64,000 nt of DNA from Psychrobacter nivimaris (GTDB lineage Bacteria > Pseudomonadota > Gammaproteobacteria > Pseudomonadales > Moraxellaceae). The notes beneath the pieces are model-generated. The model was not told where the DNA came from, did not search any database, and saw only the letters and a program-made list of their open reading frames with translations. A program made the translations under genes and the position numbers. The stretch covers positions 1 through 64,000 of the forward strand of contig NZ_VZIZ01000034.1 of NCBI RefSeq assembly GCF_009812035.1, read 5' to 3'. Below, piece after piece: positions 1 to 8,800 of the stretch. Each line of letters opens with the position of its first letter. Within the stretch, counting starts at the first letter, position 1.

Positions 1-26
1 TGAACCGCCCCGGGATTGTCGGAGAC
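1..26 (+). repeat. Left terminal inverted repeat of the IS3-family element
   Basis: The first 12 bases, TGAACCGCCCCG, match the inward reading of the other end exactly. The remaining bases match in part, including a shared TCGGAGA near the inner end. Confidence 0.9.
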
Positions 27-50
27 CTAATATTCTGAGAGAATACGACA

Positions 51-368
51 ATGAAAACACGACATTATACTCCTGAGATTAAAGAACGCGCCGTTCGCAT
101 GCTCATTGAAGCGGCAGGCGACTACCCCTCTACCTGGTCAGCGATTCAAGCCATCGCCCCTAAGATTGGCTGCACACCTGAGACCCTGCGATCCTGGCAT
201 AAAAAGCACATCGATCAAACTATTCCTGCCTCAGTACAAGCGCAAAGTGATAAAGAGCGCATCAAAGAGCTTGAACGCGAGAATAAAGAGCTTAAGCAAG
301 CTAATGAAATCATCAGGAAGGCTGCGGCTTTTTTCGCCCAGGCGGAGCTCGACCGCCCACCGAAATAA
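51..368 (+). CDS. IS3-family transposase subunit OrfA
   Basis: A 105-residue DNA-binding subunit of the transposase. The N-terminal half is a helix-turn-helix of the IS3 OrfA type (YTPEIKERAVRM, then GCTPETLRSW at about residues 41-50). It is followed by a leucine-zipper-like coiled coil (KERIKELERENKELKQANEI, about residues 68-87). Near its end the run TTTTTTC (329-335) lies in a context that stays open in the -1 frame through to orfB, so an OrfAB fusion by -1 frameshifting is likely. Its stop codon overlaps the orfB start as TAATG. Confidence 0.92.
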   Translation: MKTRHYTPEIKERAVRMLIEAAGDYPSTWSAIQAIAPKIGCTPETLRSWHKKHIDQTIPASVQAQSDKERIKELERENKELKQANEIIRKAAAFFAQAELDRPPK

Positions 369-1270
369 TGGTCGATTTCATTGATGTTAACAAGCAAGAA
401 TATGGGATCGAGCCAATCTGTAGAGTACTACCGATTGCCCCATCAACCTATCACCGTACTAAAGACTTGGAGAGCTACCCTGAAAAACGCTCACTGCGCA
501 GTCAACATGACGACTTTTACATCAGCGAGATTAAACGCATCTGGCAGGACAGCAAATGCCGTTACGGTGCGCGTAAAGTATGGCAGCAGATGAAAGCTGA
601 GGGGTTAAAGGTTGCTCGGTGTACCGTAGAGCGATTAATGAAGCAGTATGGCCTACAAGGCGTCTGGCGTGGCAAAGGCAAGATTACCACCAACAGCCGT
701 GACGACCAAAAGCGCGCTGATGACTTAGTCAATCGTAACTTTAATGCACGTCAACCCAATCAGCTTTGGGTAGCTGACTTCACCTATATAAAAACAACTA
801 GCGGCTGGGTATATACCGCTTTTATTATTGATGTATTTGCTCGCGCTATTGTGGGCTGGAAAGTATCGAATCGCATGAATACCGATATGGTTATGGCTGC
901 GCTAAATCAGGCGATAGTAGACAGAAACAACCCTAAGGATGTCATTCATCACAGTGATCGAGGGGTTCAGTACTTATCCATTCGCTATACTGATAAAATG
1001 TGTGACTCTGGTATCATCGCTTCTGTCGGCACGACTGGTGATTCATACGATAATGCACTGGCTGAAACGGTCAATGGACTCTATAAATCTGAGGTAATTG
1101 ACTATTTAAAGGAGAACTGGACTGGTATCAATGATGTTGAACTGGCAACCCTTGAATGGGTGGATTGGTTTAATAAAATACGACTGCATAGCACGATTGG
1201 TTATGTGTCACCCTTTGAGTTTGAAAAGCGGTATTATGATAATTTAATCCTGTCAGGCATGGCTGCCTGA
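368..1270 (+). CDS. IS3-family transposase subunit OrfB (DDE integrase core)
   Basis: A 300-residue catalytic subunit with the retroviral-integrase fold. The DDE triad is visible as D137 (WVADFTYI), D197 (HHSDRGVQY) and E233 (NALAETVNG), with the D-35-E spacing expected of the IS3 family. An HTH_21-type segment lies before the core (about residues 60-100). The ATG overlaps the orfA stop, so it can be translated alone by coupling or as a fusion made by frameshifting at 329-335. No internal stop or deletion is seen. Confidence 0.93.
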   Translation: MVDFIDVNKQEYGIEPICRVLPIAPSTYHRTKDLESYPEKRSLRSQHDDFYISEIKRIWQDSKCRYGARKVWQQMKAEGLKVARCTVERLMKQYGLQGVWRGKGKITTNSRDDQKRADDLVNRNFNARQPNQLWVADFTYIKTTSGWVYTAFIIDVFARAIVGWKVSNRMNTDMVMAALNQAIVDRNNPKDVIHHSDRGVQYLSIRYTDKMCDSGIIASVGTTGDSYDNALAETVNGLYKSEVIDYLKENWTGINDVELATLEWVDWFNKIRLHSTIGYVSPFEFEKRYYDNLILSGMAA

Positions 1271-1283
1271 CTCAAGTAAATCA

Positions 1284-1309
1284 CTCTCCGATATAGTCGG
1301 GGCGGTTCA
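1284..1309 (-). repeat. Right terminal inverted repeat of the IS3-family element
   Basis: It ends CGGGGCGGTTCA, the exact reverse complement of the first 12 bases of the left end. It lies 13 bp after the orfB stop codon and ends in CA, as IS3 elements usually do. Confidence 0.9.
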
Positions 1310-1494
1310 CCAAGGGCTTTAATGAGATGGAAGCTGAGGTTAGGCTGACTTACGAGACGTTCAGTCGCCAGCTAGCCCCTTATGTGGGGGTTAGTTATGA
1401 GACAGCGCTTGGCAAGGCTCGTGGCCAAAGACGTCAAGAAAATGAATCAGTTGATAGCAGTAGTTTGACTGCGGGAGTTAAATTCTGGTTTTAA
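1310..1494 (+). pseudogene. copB: 3' remnant of a copper-resistance protein B (copB) gene
   Basis: Straight after the IS right end, one frame reads KGFNEMEAEVRLTYE, then APYVGVSYETALGKA and finally LTAGVKFWF before TAA at 1492-1494. This matches the C-terminal beta-strands of CopB outer-membrane copper-resistance proteins, which usually end in a GxRFWF-like motif. Only about 61 codons remain; the 5' part is absent from the window. The following DUF305 gene is a common neighbour of cop genes. The assignment rests on family memory of the C-terminal motif. Confidence 0.75.
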
Positions 1495-1537
1495 CTGTCT
1501 ACCCATTTTAATTTAACAAAACAATGGAGGTCATATC

Positions 1538-2005
1538 ATGGAAACTGCTAAGCAAAAAAATATGAATCCTTATGTAAAATTCACCTTAATGATTCTGACA
1601 TCGACTGTCATCATGTATATCATGATGTACTTCAATACCTATCAGTGGGATCACATTTACTTTAGTGAAACCCGAGCTTATATGGCGCTATACATGGGTG
1701 CCGGTATGGCAGTCGTCATGTTGGCATTTATGACCGATATGTATAAGAAGACCAAGGTCAATTTGATGATCTATGGTCTAAGTGTATTGATGTTTGCAGT
1801 TGGTATCTGGGGCGTTAGATATCAAGCGACTGTCGATCAAGTCGATTGGATGCAGGCGATGATACCGCATCACTCGATTGCCATTCTCACCAGTAGCCGC
1901 GCTGATATTGAAGATCCGCGTGTGCAACAGCTTGCTGATGATATTATAAAAGCACAAAAACGTGAAATTGATGAAATGAAGCAGTTGATTGATGAGCTTG
2001 AATAA
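1538..2005 (+). CDS. DUF305-type membrane protein, probably linked to copper resistance
   Basis: A 155-residue protein with three predicted membrane helices (about residues 13-32, 48-65 and 75-92), then a C-terminal DUF305 segment with the motif MIPHHSIAI and a charged helix ending in EIDEMKQLIDELE. The His-His and Met-rich character suits metal handling at the membrane, and DUF305 proteins often occur with copper genes. A strong GGAGG lies 8 bp before the ATG. It sits 43 bp after the copB remnant and was probably co-transcribed with it before the IS insertion. The biochemical role is not established. Confidence 0.8.
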   Translation: METAKQKNMNPYVKFTLMILTSTVIMYIMMYFNTYQWDHIYFSETRAYMALYMGAGMAVVMLAFMTDMYKKTKVNLMIYGLSVLMFAVGIWGVRYQATVDQVDWMQAMIPHHSIAILTSSRADIEDPRVQQLADDIIKAQKREIDEMKQLIDELE

Positions 2006-2040
2006 GAGAATGGTGTACCAGTGAACGCTGCGAAAAGTGA

Positions 2041-2262
2041 TCACTCTTTTCTGCTCAGACGCTCAATGACCCAGCCTGCTAGTGGGAAAGACACCAACTG
2101 TGTCAGTGGAACAAGTATTATCGTTTCAATTAATACCACTACTGGCAGGCTTAATCCTTGGGTCACAGGCTTCAATAACGTCAATACGATTAGGAGCGTT
2201 GGATAAAGTCCGACATATCCTATCAATATGCGTATAAGTCTATCTTTGGAATTCTGATTCAT
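2041..2262 (-). CDS. Small two-helix membrane protein
   Basis: A 73-residue protein with two hydrophobic helices (about residues 11-30 and 38-62) and a basic C-terminus (ERLSRKE). The pattern resembles the two-helix tail found after antibiotic-biosynthesis-monooxygenase (ABM) domains in some proteins, here without an ABM domain. It is convergent with the DUF305 gene and has only a weak ribosome-binding site. The function is unknown; it is kept because the helices are well formed and no other gene covers the region. Confidence 0.5.
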   Translation of the reverse strand: MNQNSKDRLIRILIGYVGLYPTLLIVLTLLKPVTQGLSLPVVVLIETIILVPLTQLVSFPLAGWVIERLSRKE

Positions 2263-2299
2263 TGCCTACTACCTATTGATAAAACGATAAAAGAAAAAC

Positions 2300-2334
2300 C
2301 TTTAAGCGACAAAAACAATAATTGTCGCTTAAAG
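2300..2334 (-). terminator. Hairpin, probable leftward terminator
   Basis: A perfect 13-bp inverted repeat (CTTTAAGCGACAA and its complement) with a 9-nt loop. Read leftward, the second arm is followed by GTTTTTCTTTTA, giving a U-rich tail. It is the second of two hairpins downstream of the ene-reductase gene. Confidence 0.6.
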
Positions 2335-2381
2335 ATTGACTGTCTGTGAATATCCAACAAGTCACAAATTTATAAATGAAA

Positions 2382-2409
2382 ATAAGGCCATTAGTATTAA
2401 TGGCCTTAT
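2382..2409 (-). terminator. Rho-independent terminator of the ene-reductase gene
   Basis: A perfect 12-bp stem (ATAAGGCCATTA and its complement) with a 4-nt loop, 24 bp after the stop codon of the leftward gene. Read leftward it is followed by a T-rich stretch (TTTTCATTTATAA). Confidence 0.7.
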
Positions 2410-2433
2410 CTCAGTCACTGTTTATATACTTTG

Positions 2434-3573
2434 CTATTCTTGATAGTAAGGATAATCACTGTAGCCCACATCAGTACCACCATACATCGTGGTAGGATCT
2501 ACTTCATTCAATGGCCAGTTATTGGCAATACGCTCTGGCAGATCAGGATTGGCGATAAAAGGACGACCAAACGCGAATAAATCACCGTAGCCTTTTTCTA
2601 AAATGTTCACAGCTTTTTGTACCGTGTACTTGCCAGCATAAATAATACGGCCTGAAAACTCTTCTCTGACTGCTTGATAAAAAGTGTCTGGTAAATCAGG
2701 CGCATTATCCCAATCAGCTTCTGCAATGGACAAATAAGCAATACCCGCTTGCTCAAGCAATTTGACTGCTTCGACATAGGTATGATGGGGATCTGACTCT
2801 ACCAAGCCTAAATACACGCGCGTCTCATCCGTACTCGCAAATAATGGCGCAAAGCGTACGCCTAAACGATCAGCACCCACCACATCACTGACAGCAGCCA
2901 CGATTTCTTTTAAGAAGCGCAAACGATTGGTCAACGACCCACCATATTGATCATCACGGTGATTGGTGTGCTCAGAGATAAACTGATTGACCAAATAACC
3001 GTTAGCACAATGCAGCTCTACCCCATCAAAACCCGCCTCCAATGCATTGCGCGCAGCGGCCGCATACATCGTTACCAACTCACCAACTTCATCGGTACTG
3101 AGAGCGCGTGGCTCACTTGGATCAGCCAATGCACCTGCACCTGGACCTGTTTCAATAAATACTTTGACGTTATCAGCGGTAATATCAGACGGCCCTACCG
3201 GCTGAGCACCATTAGGCTGCAAGCTGGTGTGCGACACACGGCCTACATGCCAAAGCTGAGCAAAAATAATACCGCCTTTGTCATGTACTGCTTGCGTGAC
3301 TTTTTTCCAACCTTCAACTTGGGCTGATGAATGGATACCTGGCGTCCAAGCATAACCTTGACCTCTTGGCTCAATCTGCGTACCTTCCGTCACCATAAAG
3401 CCTGCTGACGCACGCTGTGCATAATAGCTGGCCATTAATTCATTAGGGATATTGTCAGGTTGCGTGCTACGAGAGCGTGTCAATGGCGGCATGACGATGC
3501 GGTTTTTGAGCGTATAAGGCCCAAGTGCTATAGGGGAAAATAACGTATTTTTGTTTAGAATAGTTTGTGTCAT
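2434..3573 (-). CDS. Old-yellow-enzyme family ene-reductase (NemA/XenB-like)
   Basis: A 379-residue FMN-dependent oxidoreductase that reduces activated C=C bonds or nitro/ester substrates with NAD(P)H. Landmarks of the TIM barrel: N-terminal LFSPIALGPYTLKNRIVMPP, the FMN-contact region AQLWHVGRVSH (about residues 104-114), GVELHCANGYLVNQF with the substrate-binding His/Asn pair (about residues 184-198), and the C-terminal phosphate-binding FAFGRPFIANPDLP (about residues 335-348). The length is normal for NemA-like enzymes. It is divergent from a LysR gene that probably controls it, and two hairpins follow it. The natural substrate cannot be read from the sequence. Confidence 0.9.
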   Translation of the reverse strand: MTQTILNKNTLFSPIALGPYTLKNRIVMPPLTRSRSTQPDNIPNELMASYYAQRASAGFMVTEGTQIEPRGQGYAWTPGIHSSAQVEGWKKVTQAVHDKGGIIFAQLWHVGRVSHTSLQPNGAQPVGPSDITADNVKVFIETGPGAGALADPSEPRALSTDEVGELVTMYAAAARNALEAGFDGVELHCANGYLVNQFISEHTNHRDDQYGGSLTNRLRFLKEIVAAVSDVVGADRLGVRFAPLFASTDETRVYLGLVESDPHHTYVEAVKLLEQAGIAYLSIAEADWDNAPDLPDTFYQAVREEFSGRIIYAGKYTVQKAVNILEKGYGDLFAFGRPFIANPDLPERIANNWPLNEVDPTTMYGGTDVGYSDYPYYQE

Positions 3574-3746
3574 AAGTGTCTCTTTTAAAGCAGCTGATGG
3601 CTTATTATTGAATGTATTGAGCCTGTTTTGATGCTTAATAGCTCATTTAGTGGCTACTTAAGCAATGTTGGTCAGCATAGCGTTTTGAGGGTACAATTAG
3701 AAACAACCAATTATTGTTTAAGATACAACTATTAATGGTACTCATT

Positions 3747-4631
3747 ATGAATGGAATGAATCGGCTCGATATTAAGCAGCTTAGAGTATTACAAGCACTG
3801 CTTGATCTAAAAAACTTATCGCAAGTCGCACGCAAAATGGGGCTGACCCAACAAGCCATTAGTGAGCAGTTACGCAAGTTACGTGAGGTGTTTGATGATC
3901 GTTTGTTTATTCGTCAAGGCAATAGCATGGTAGCAACACCAAAAGCGCTATCGATGCAGCAACCTATTGACCATATATTAAAGCAGTTGGAAGATTTGTT
4001 AGAGCCAGAGATTTTTATGCCGCACACATACAAAGGCATATTTACGATTAGTGCGACTGACTATGCGACGCAGGCATTATTGCCGCAATTGTTTAATATT
4101 ACGCGACGCGACGCACCAGATTTGAAGTTAATCGTACGTGATTTTGCCTCAGACAATATCAATCAGCTGATTGCAGCAGGCGAGCTTGATTTGTTGATTA
4201 CCTTCCCTGAATTTATCCCTGATAACTTATCGTATGTGACTTTATTTGAAGAACAACATTTATGCGTGACGGGTTGTGAAAATACCTTTGCCACAGAGCC
4301 ATTAACGCTGGCGCAAGTGGCTGCACACGCGCAGCTAGTCGTGTCACCCTCGCGTGCTAATTTACGCGGCTCTCATGATCAATGGTTTGCAGAAAAAGGT
4401 CTAAAACGAAATATTGTGATGTCGGTTCCTAGCTTTTCGGCTGTACCAGATATTTTGCACACGACTGACATGATTGCGTTTTATCCTTCGCGATTATTGC
4501 CGAGCAATAAGGTCAAAGAACTTGAGGTGGAAGCATTGCCGCCTACTTTTAAGGTCATCGCAGCATGGCATCCACGTACTGCTGACAGTGGCATACATCG
4601 TTGGTTAATCGAGCAATTACGAAATCTATAA
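3747..4631 (+). CDS. LysR-family transcriptional regulator
   Basis: A regulator of about 294 residues with an N-terminal winged helix-turn-helix (RVLQALLDLKNLSQVARKMGLTQQAISEQLRKL in two short blocks) and a periplasmic-binding-like effector domain. The start at 3747 (MNGMNRLDIKQL) gives the usual LysR N-terminus; an upstream in-frame ATG at 3714 would add residues not typical of the family. It is divergent from the ene-reductase gene, the classic arrangement for a LysR protein and its target. The effector is unknown. Confidence 0.85.
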   Translation: MNGMNRLDIKQLRVLQALLDLKNLSQVARKMGLTQQAISEQLRKLREVFDDRLFIRQGNSMVATPKALSMQQPIDHILKQLEDLLEPEIFMPHTYKGIFTISATDYATQALLPQLFNITRRDAPDLKLIVRDFASDNINQLIAAGELDLLITFPEFIPDNLSYVTLFEEQHLCVTGCENTFATEPLTLAQVAAHAQLVVSPSRANLRGSHDQWFAEKGLKRNIVMSVPSFSAVPDILHTTDMIAFYPSRLLPSNKVKELEVEALPPTFKVIAAWHPRTADSGIHRWLIEQLRNL

Positions 4632-4795
4632 TAATTAACTTAGCTATAGCCAACCTTGAAACGACATCGAACACTCTTAAACTTGATGTAAGTATTATCT
4701 AGACTAAACATGGTTCTACACAAGATTCTAGACGGGTGCACATAATCACCTTAGTAACAGTTTCTTAAAATAACAGTCTTTTAAACATAGTTATC

Positions 4796-5707
4796 CTACG
4801 CAATACTCTCCAAATTGGGTATTAAATCATTACTGCTTATCACTTTATCAACATCAACAAACTCACCTTTACCCATGGCGCCAAGATTATAGTCTGCAAA
4901 CTCATGATATAAAGTGACCACATCACCCATAATCAATAGTGCAGGGGTTGGCAGTTTTGCTTCAGCTTGCTGATCAGCGATATCACTTAATGTGCCGATA
5001 AGTACTTGCTGCGTTGGCATACTGGCATGACTAATGATAGCAAAAGGCGTTTCGCTGTCACGTCCGCCTGCTATCAACCCTTGTGTCATCTCATGCAAAC
5101 GGTGCAAACCCATGTAAAACACAACTGTCTGGCTGCTGTCCATTAGCTCACTATAATCGTTATTAGGCGCTCCATTTTTTTTGCAAGCAGTAACAAACTT
5201 GACCGATTGAGCATGGTCACGGTGCGTTAGTGGAATTCCTGTACGGCTAGCAGCGGCACTGGCGGCAGTAATACCTGGAATAGACTCAAAATGAATGCCA
5301 TGACGTACCACTTCCTGTAGCTCTTCGCCGCCGCGTCCAAAAATAAAAGGGTCGCCACCTTTTAAGCGAACCACCATCTTACCTGCCAGCGCGTGTTTGA
5401 CCAGTAGCTCGTTAATACTTTCTTGTGGCAATGCATGATTGGCGCGGCGCTTACCAACGAATATTTTTTCAGCCGTGCTCGCGCACATATCCAAAATATC
5501 CTCAGACACCAGACTGTCGTATAACACTACCTCTGCGCGCTGCATTACTCGCCACGCTTTTAATGTTAATAGCTCAGGGTCACCAGATCCTGCGCCAATC
5601 AGATGCACAGTGCCTCTTTTGGTGCAAGTTTGCACGTTTTCTGCGCAGTGTTGATCCATTAGCTGATAGGTCTCATGCATTGAGGTAGCGGCAGATATAT
5701 TGGTCAT
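4796..5707 (-). CDS. cobA: Uroporphyrinogen-III C-methyltransferase (sirohaem synthesis)
   Basis: SUMT transfers two methyl groups from S-adenosylmethionine to uroporphyrinogen III to make precorrin-2, the precursor of the sirohaem needed by nitrite reductase. Family motifs are clear: VHLIGAGSGDPELLTLKA near the N-terminus and VVRLKGGDPFIFGRGGEE in the middle. The start at 5707 was chosen because AGGAG lies 8 bp before that ATG; the longer frame to 5770 adds a hydrophobic stretch without such a site. It is the last gene of the leftward nitrate unit, which explains its role. Confidence 0.93.
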   Translation of the reverse strand: MTNISAATSMHETYQLMDQHCAENVQTCTKRGTVHLIGAGSGDPELLTLKAWRVMQRAEVVLYDSLVSEDILDMCASTAEKIFVGKRRANHALPQESINELLVKHALAGKMVVRLKGGDPFIFGRGGEELQEVVRHGIHFESIPGITAASAAASRTGIPLTHRDHAQSVKFVTACKKNGAPNNDYSELMDSSQTVVFYMGLHRLHEMTQGLIAGGRDSETPFAIISHASMPTQQVLIGTLSDIADQQAEAKLPTPALLIMGDVVTLYHEFADYNLGAMGKGEFVDVDKVISSNDLIPNLESIA

Positions 5708-5864
5708 GGTGGTGACTCCTGATAACAGCGTGAATACAGCAAAATGGGCAACCACAAGCAAAGTTGTCAATAAACCCCTACCCTAAAATGGCTTATTGTT
5801 CATAACACAACACTCAACCAGTAATTGCATATAAAAGGCTGCAAGCGACGTGCCATAACATCAT

Positions 5865-8800
5865 TTAAGCTTGTGCCAATGGGCCGCATTCTGCGATTAA
5901 TGCGTTAATTTGCCCCACGCAAGAGCCACAATTGGTACCTGCTCGGCACTGCTTACCCACTGCCGTCGCACTAATACAACCATGCTGTGTGATAGCGTTG
6001 AGAATGGTATTTTTTCCAACTGACATACATGAGCACACTAAAGGTCCTGGATCAACATAGCCGCTGGCAGGCCGCCCCGCTAGCAACCATTTATATCGTT
6101 GATTAACAGGTATTTGACTAGTATCCGTAAAGCAGCTATCGAGCCAACGTACACTCGGTAATTGCTTTTGCGTTGGAGCAACATAAATAGCCATAATCAG
6201 TTGTGTGCTGGGTCTCTCATCATCAGATGACCCACTATTTATGGCAGCGTTATTTGAGTCCGTCTCAGGCGCAGATTGCGTCACAATAAAACGCAATTGA
6301 TTCTGTACATTATCGACCGTAAACGCCGTATGCATGACACGCTCTTGACAGTTTGGCTGTGATAATGATTGCATAGAGGCCATAAACTGCTGCCAAAACT
6401 CGGGGCACGCTAAGGTACTGCTAGCCTCCACCATCGGGCTAGCGAGATTTATCAAGACACTGTTATTTTGATGACTCAAACTCCAAGTAAGTGCAGGTAA
6501 TGCCTCTGGCAAAATATTATTCGAATGTGCTTCGCATTTTGTTTCAGACAATTCTTTCTCTGACGATTGCGCAGAAAAATTGGCCAAAATAGTACGTAGT
6601 TGCACTATAACGGCGTCTTGCCACTCAGGATGCACCAAAATCTTGCCAAATGATTGCATAGGAACGGACGTGACACTGATCGCCGAATTTTTGAGCTCTG
6701 GCTGCCCTGAATGTGGATCGACGACTGTTGGAATAAGGGGACCTACCCGAGCAAAGCTAGCAAAAGCATTGCTCCAATGCATGGGCATAAACGCATCACC
6801 AACGCGCAACGTATCGCTAATGGCAACTTGCGCCATTACGGTACTTGCGGGCTCGTTGCCATCCCTAGCCGTACTCATCGCGATATCAATGACTATGCCA
6901 TTATTGGTCACGCCGTTCTCATAACTTTCATACTTTCCGTAGTTTTCATACCTACGATGCAGTTGCACAAAATCATTGTCTTGAACACCTAGCTGCCGTG
7001 CATCATTAGGATGTATGGTCAGTGTCGGTACTGGCTGATGTTGATTTAACTGCGATGCAAGGCCAGTGCGAGTCATGGTGTGCCATTGATCACGCAGCCT
7101 GCCAGTAATCAGGCGTACATGAAACACTTCGTTTTCAGATTGAGTATCATACTCAACCTCGTGTTTAGAGGGTGTTCGATTATCAACAATCAGTTGGGGT
7201 TTTTGCCTGCTTTGATATCGATGCACATTAGCTACGCTCGCTTCATTAGAGGGTGTAATAGCGATTAACTGTGACTTAGTAATAGTAGCAGCGGAATTAA
7301 TAATCTCGTTTTCTAAAGGTTTTATCTTATCAATCATAGAGATACGCGTGCCACCCCATTGAAACGGTAGCATCTCTTCGTATGCTTGCTGACTGAGTAC
7401 GATTGGCTGATGTATTTGATTGCCGTTCTGGTTAATATGCTGGCTAATATATTGTTGAGCAGGTTTATCGGCTGGTACCTCATCTGTCATTAAAGCAGAC
7501 AAGTCTTTGCTAAGGTTCAGATAACGAGGGTAATTCTTATTAGAGTGAGATGTTCTGTGGCTATGCGTATTACCATCAGCGGTCAATGCCACATGCTCAT
7601 TAAATATCTCGCTAGGATGTTGGTAATCAAACCCCGTTAATCCCATTCGTGTGGCAACTTGAGACAGTATCCACCAATCTGGTTTGGCAAGCCCTGCTGC
7701 AGGCATTAATGTCCGCTGCCGAGAGATACGCCGTTCAGAATTGGTGACCGTTCCAGATTTTTCACCCCACCCTTGAGCAGGCAGTACAATGTCGGCACAC
7801 TTTACCGTATCACTGTCTACCGAGCAATCAGAGACAATTACCAAATCACATGCAGCAAGCGCTTGACGAAAATTATCCGCATCTGGCAAGCTGACCACAG
7901 GGTTGGTGGCCATAATCCAAATGGCCTTGATACGACCATCCAATATGGCAGCGGCAGCATCGCAGGCTTTGACACCCACGTTTGGGGAGATAGGTTGAGG
8001 CGACTGCCAAAAGTCTGCCACAAGCTGACGATGATCGGCATTGTCTAGTTCTAAATGCGCCGCCAACAGATTTGCAAGGGCGCCGACTTCTCGTCCACCC
8101 ATTGCATTAGGCTGTCCAGTAAGTGAAAACGGACTGGCCCCTACTTTGCCCACACGCCCCGTGAACAAATGGGTATTGGTAATAGCATTGACCTTATCGG
8201 TTCCGCTTTGTGATTGATTAACGCCCATACTAAAGGCAGTGACTGTTTTATCAGTGGCGGCAACGCATTCATAGAACTGGCGGATACTATCTGCCGACAC
8301 TTGGCAGGCGTGTGCAACTTTGTCAATGCTCCATGCTTTGGCAGCATTCACCGCATCATCAACGCCCAAGCTTTGGTTAACATATTCATCATCTTGGCAA
8401 CCCTGCTGATCTAGGTAATGCAGCAACCCATTATATAAATGTGTATCCGTACCCGCAGCAATTGGTAAATGCAAATCAGCAAATTCACAAGAGTCCGTAC
8501 GGCGCGGGTCTATTACAATCAGTTTTTTATTAGGATTGGCTTTTTTGGCTGCTAAAAATCGACCAAACAAAATAGGATGGCACCACGCCATATTGGAGCC
8601 TACCAGTACCAATAAATCACAAGCTTCCAAATCCTCGTAATTACCCGGCACAAGGTCTGCACCAAACGCACGTTTGTGCCCAGCTACTGCAGATGACATA
8701 CACAGCCGAGAGTTGGAGTCGATGTTATTATTACCAATAAACCCTTTTATAAATTTGTTAGCCACGTAATAGTCTTCAGTCAGCAATTGACCTGAGACAT

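Larger units (their letters stand above)
1..1309 (+). mobile_element. Complete IS3-family insertion sequence
   Basis: The element is bounded by terminal inverted repeats, both beginning TGAACCGCCCCG when read inward, and carries the two overlapping ORFs typical of IS3 (orfA and orfB, with orfB in the -1 frame). The first base of the window is the first base of the left repeat, so the left flank and any target-site duplication cannot be seen. The right end abuts the 3' remnant of a copB-type gene, so the element either interrupted that gene or mediated a deletion. All catalytic residues are present, so it may be active. Confidence 0.93.

Noticed and set aside
2036..2045. Palindrome AGTGATCACT between the DUF305 gene and the small membrane gene
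   Set aside because: Ten base pairs without a loop or U-tail; too short to call an operator or terminator.
2947..3327. A 126-residue plus-strand ORF inside the ene-reductase gene
   Set aside because: Antisense to conserved barrel motifs and without a start signal.
5708..5770. N-terminal extension of CobA as a signal peptide
   Set aside because: SUMT is cytoplasmic, and AGGAG at the right distance marks the ATG at 5707 as the start.
6580..6992. Overlapping plus-strand ORFs inside nasA
   Set aside because: Opposite a well-supported nitrate reductase gene, with no family resemblance.
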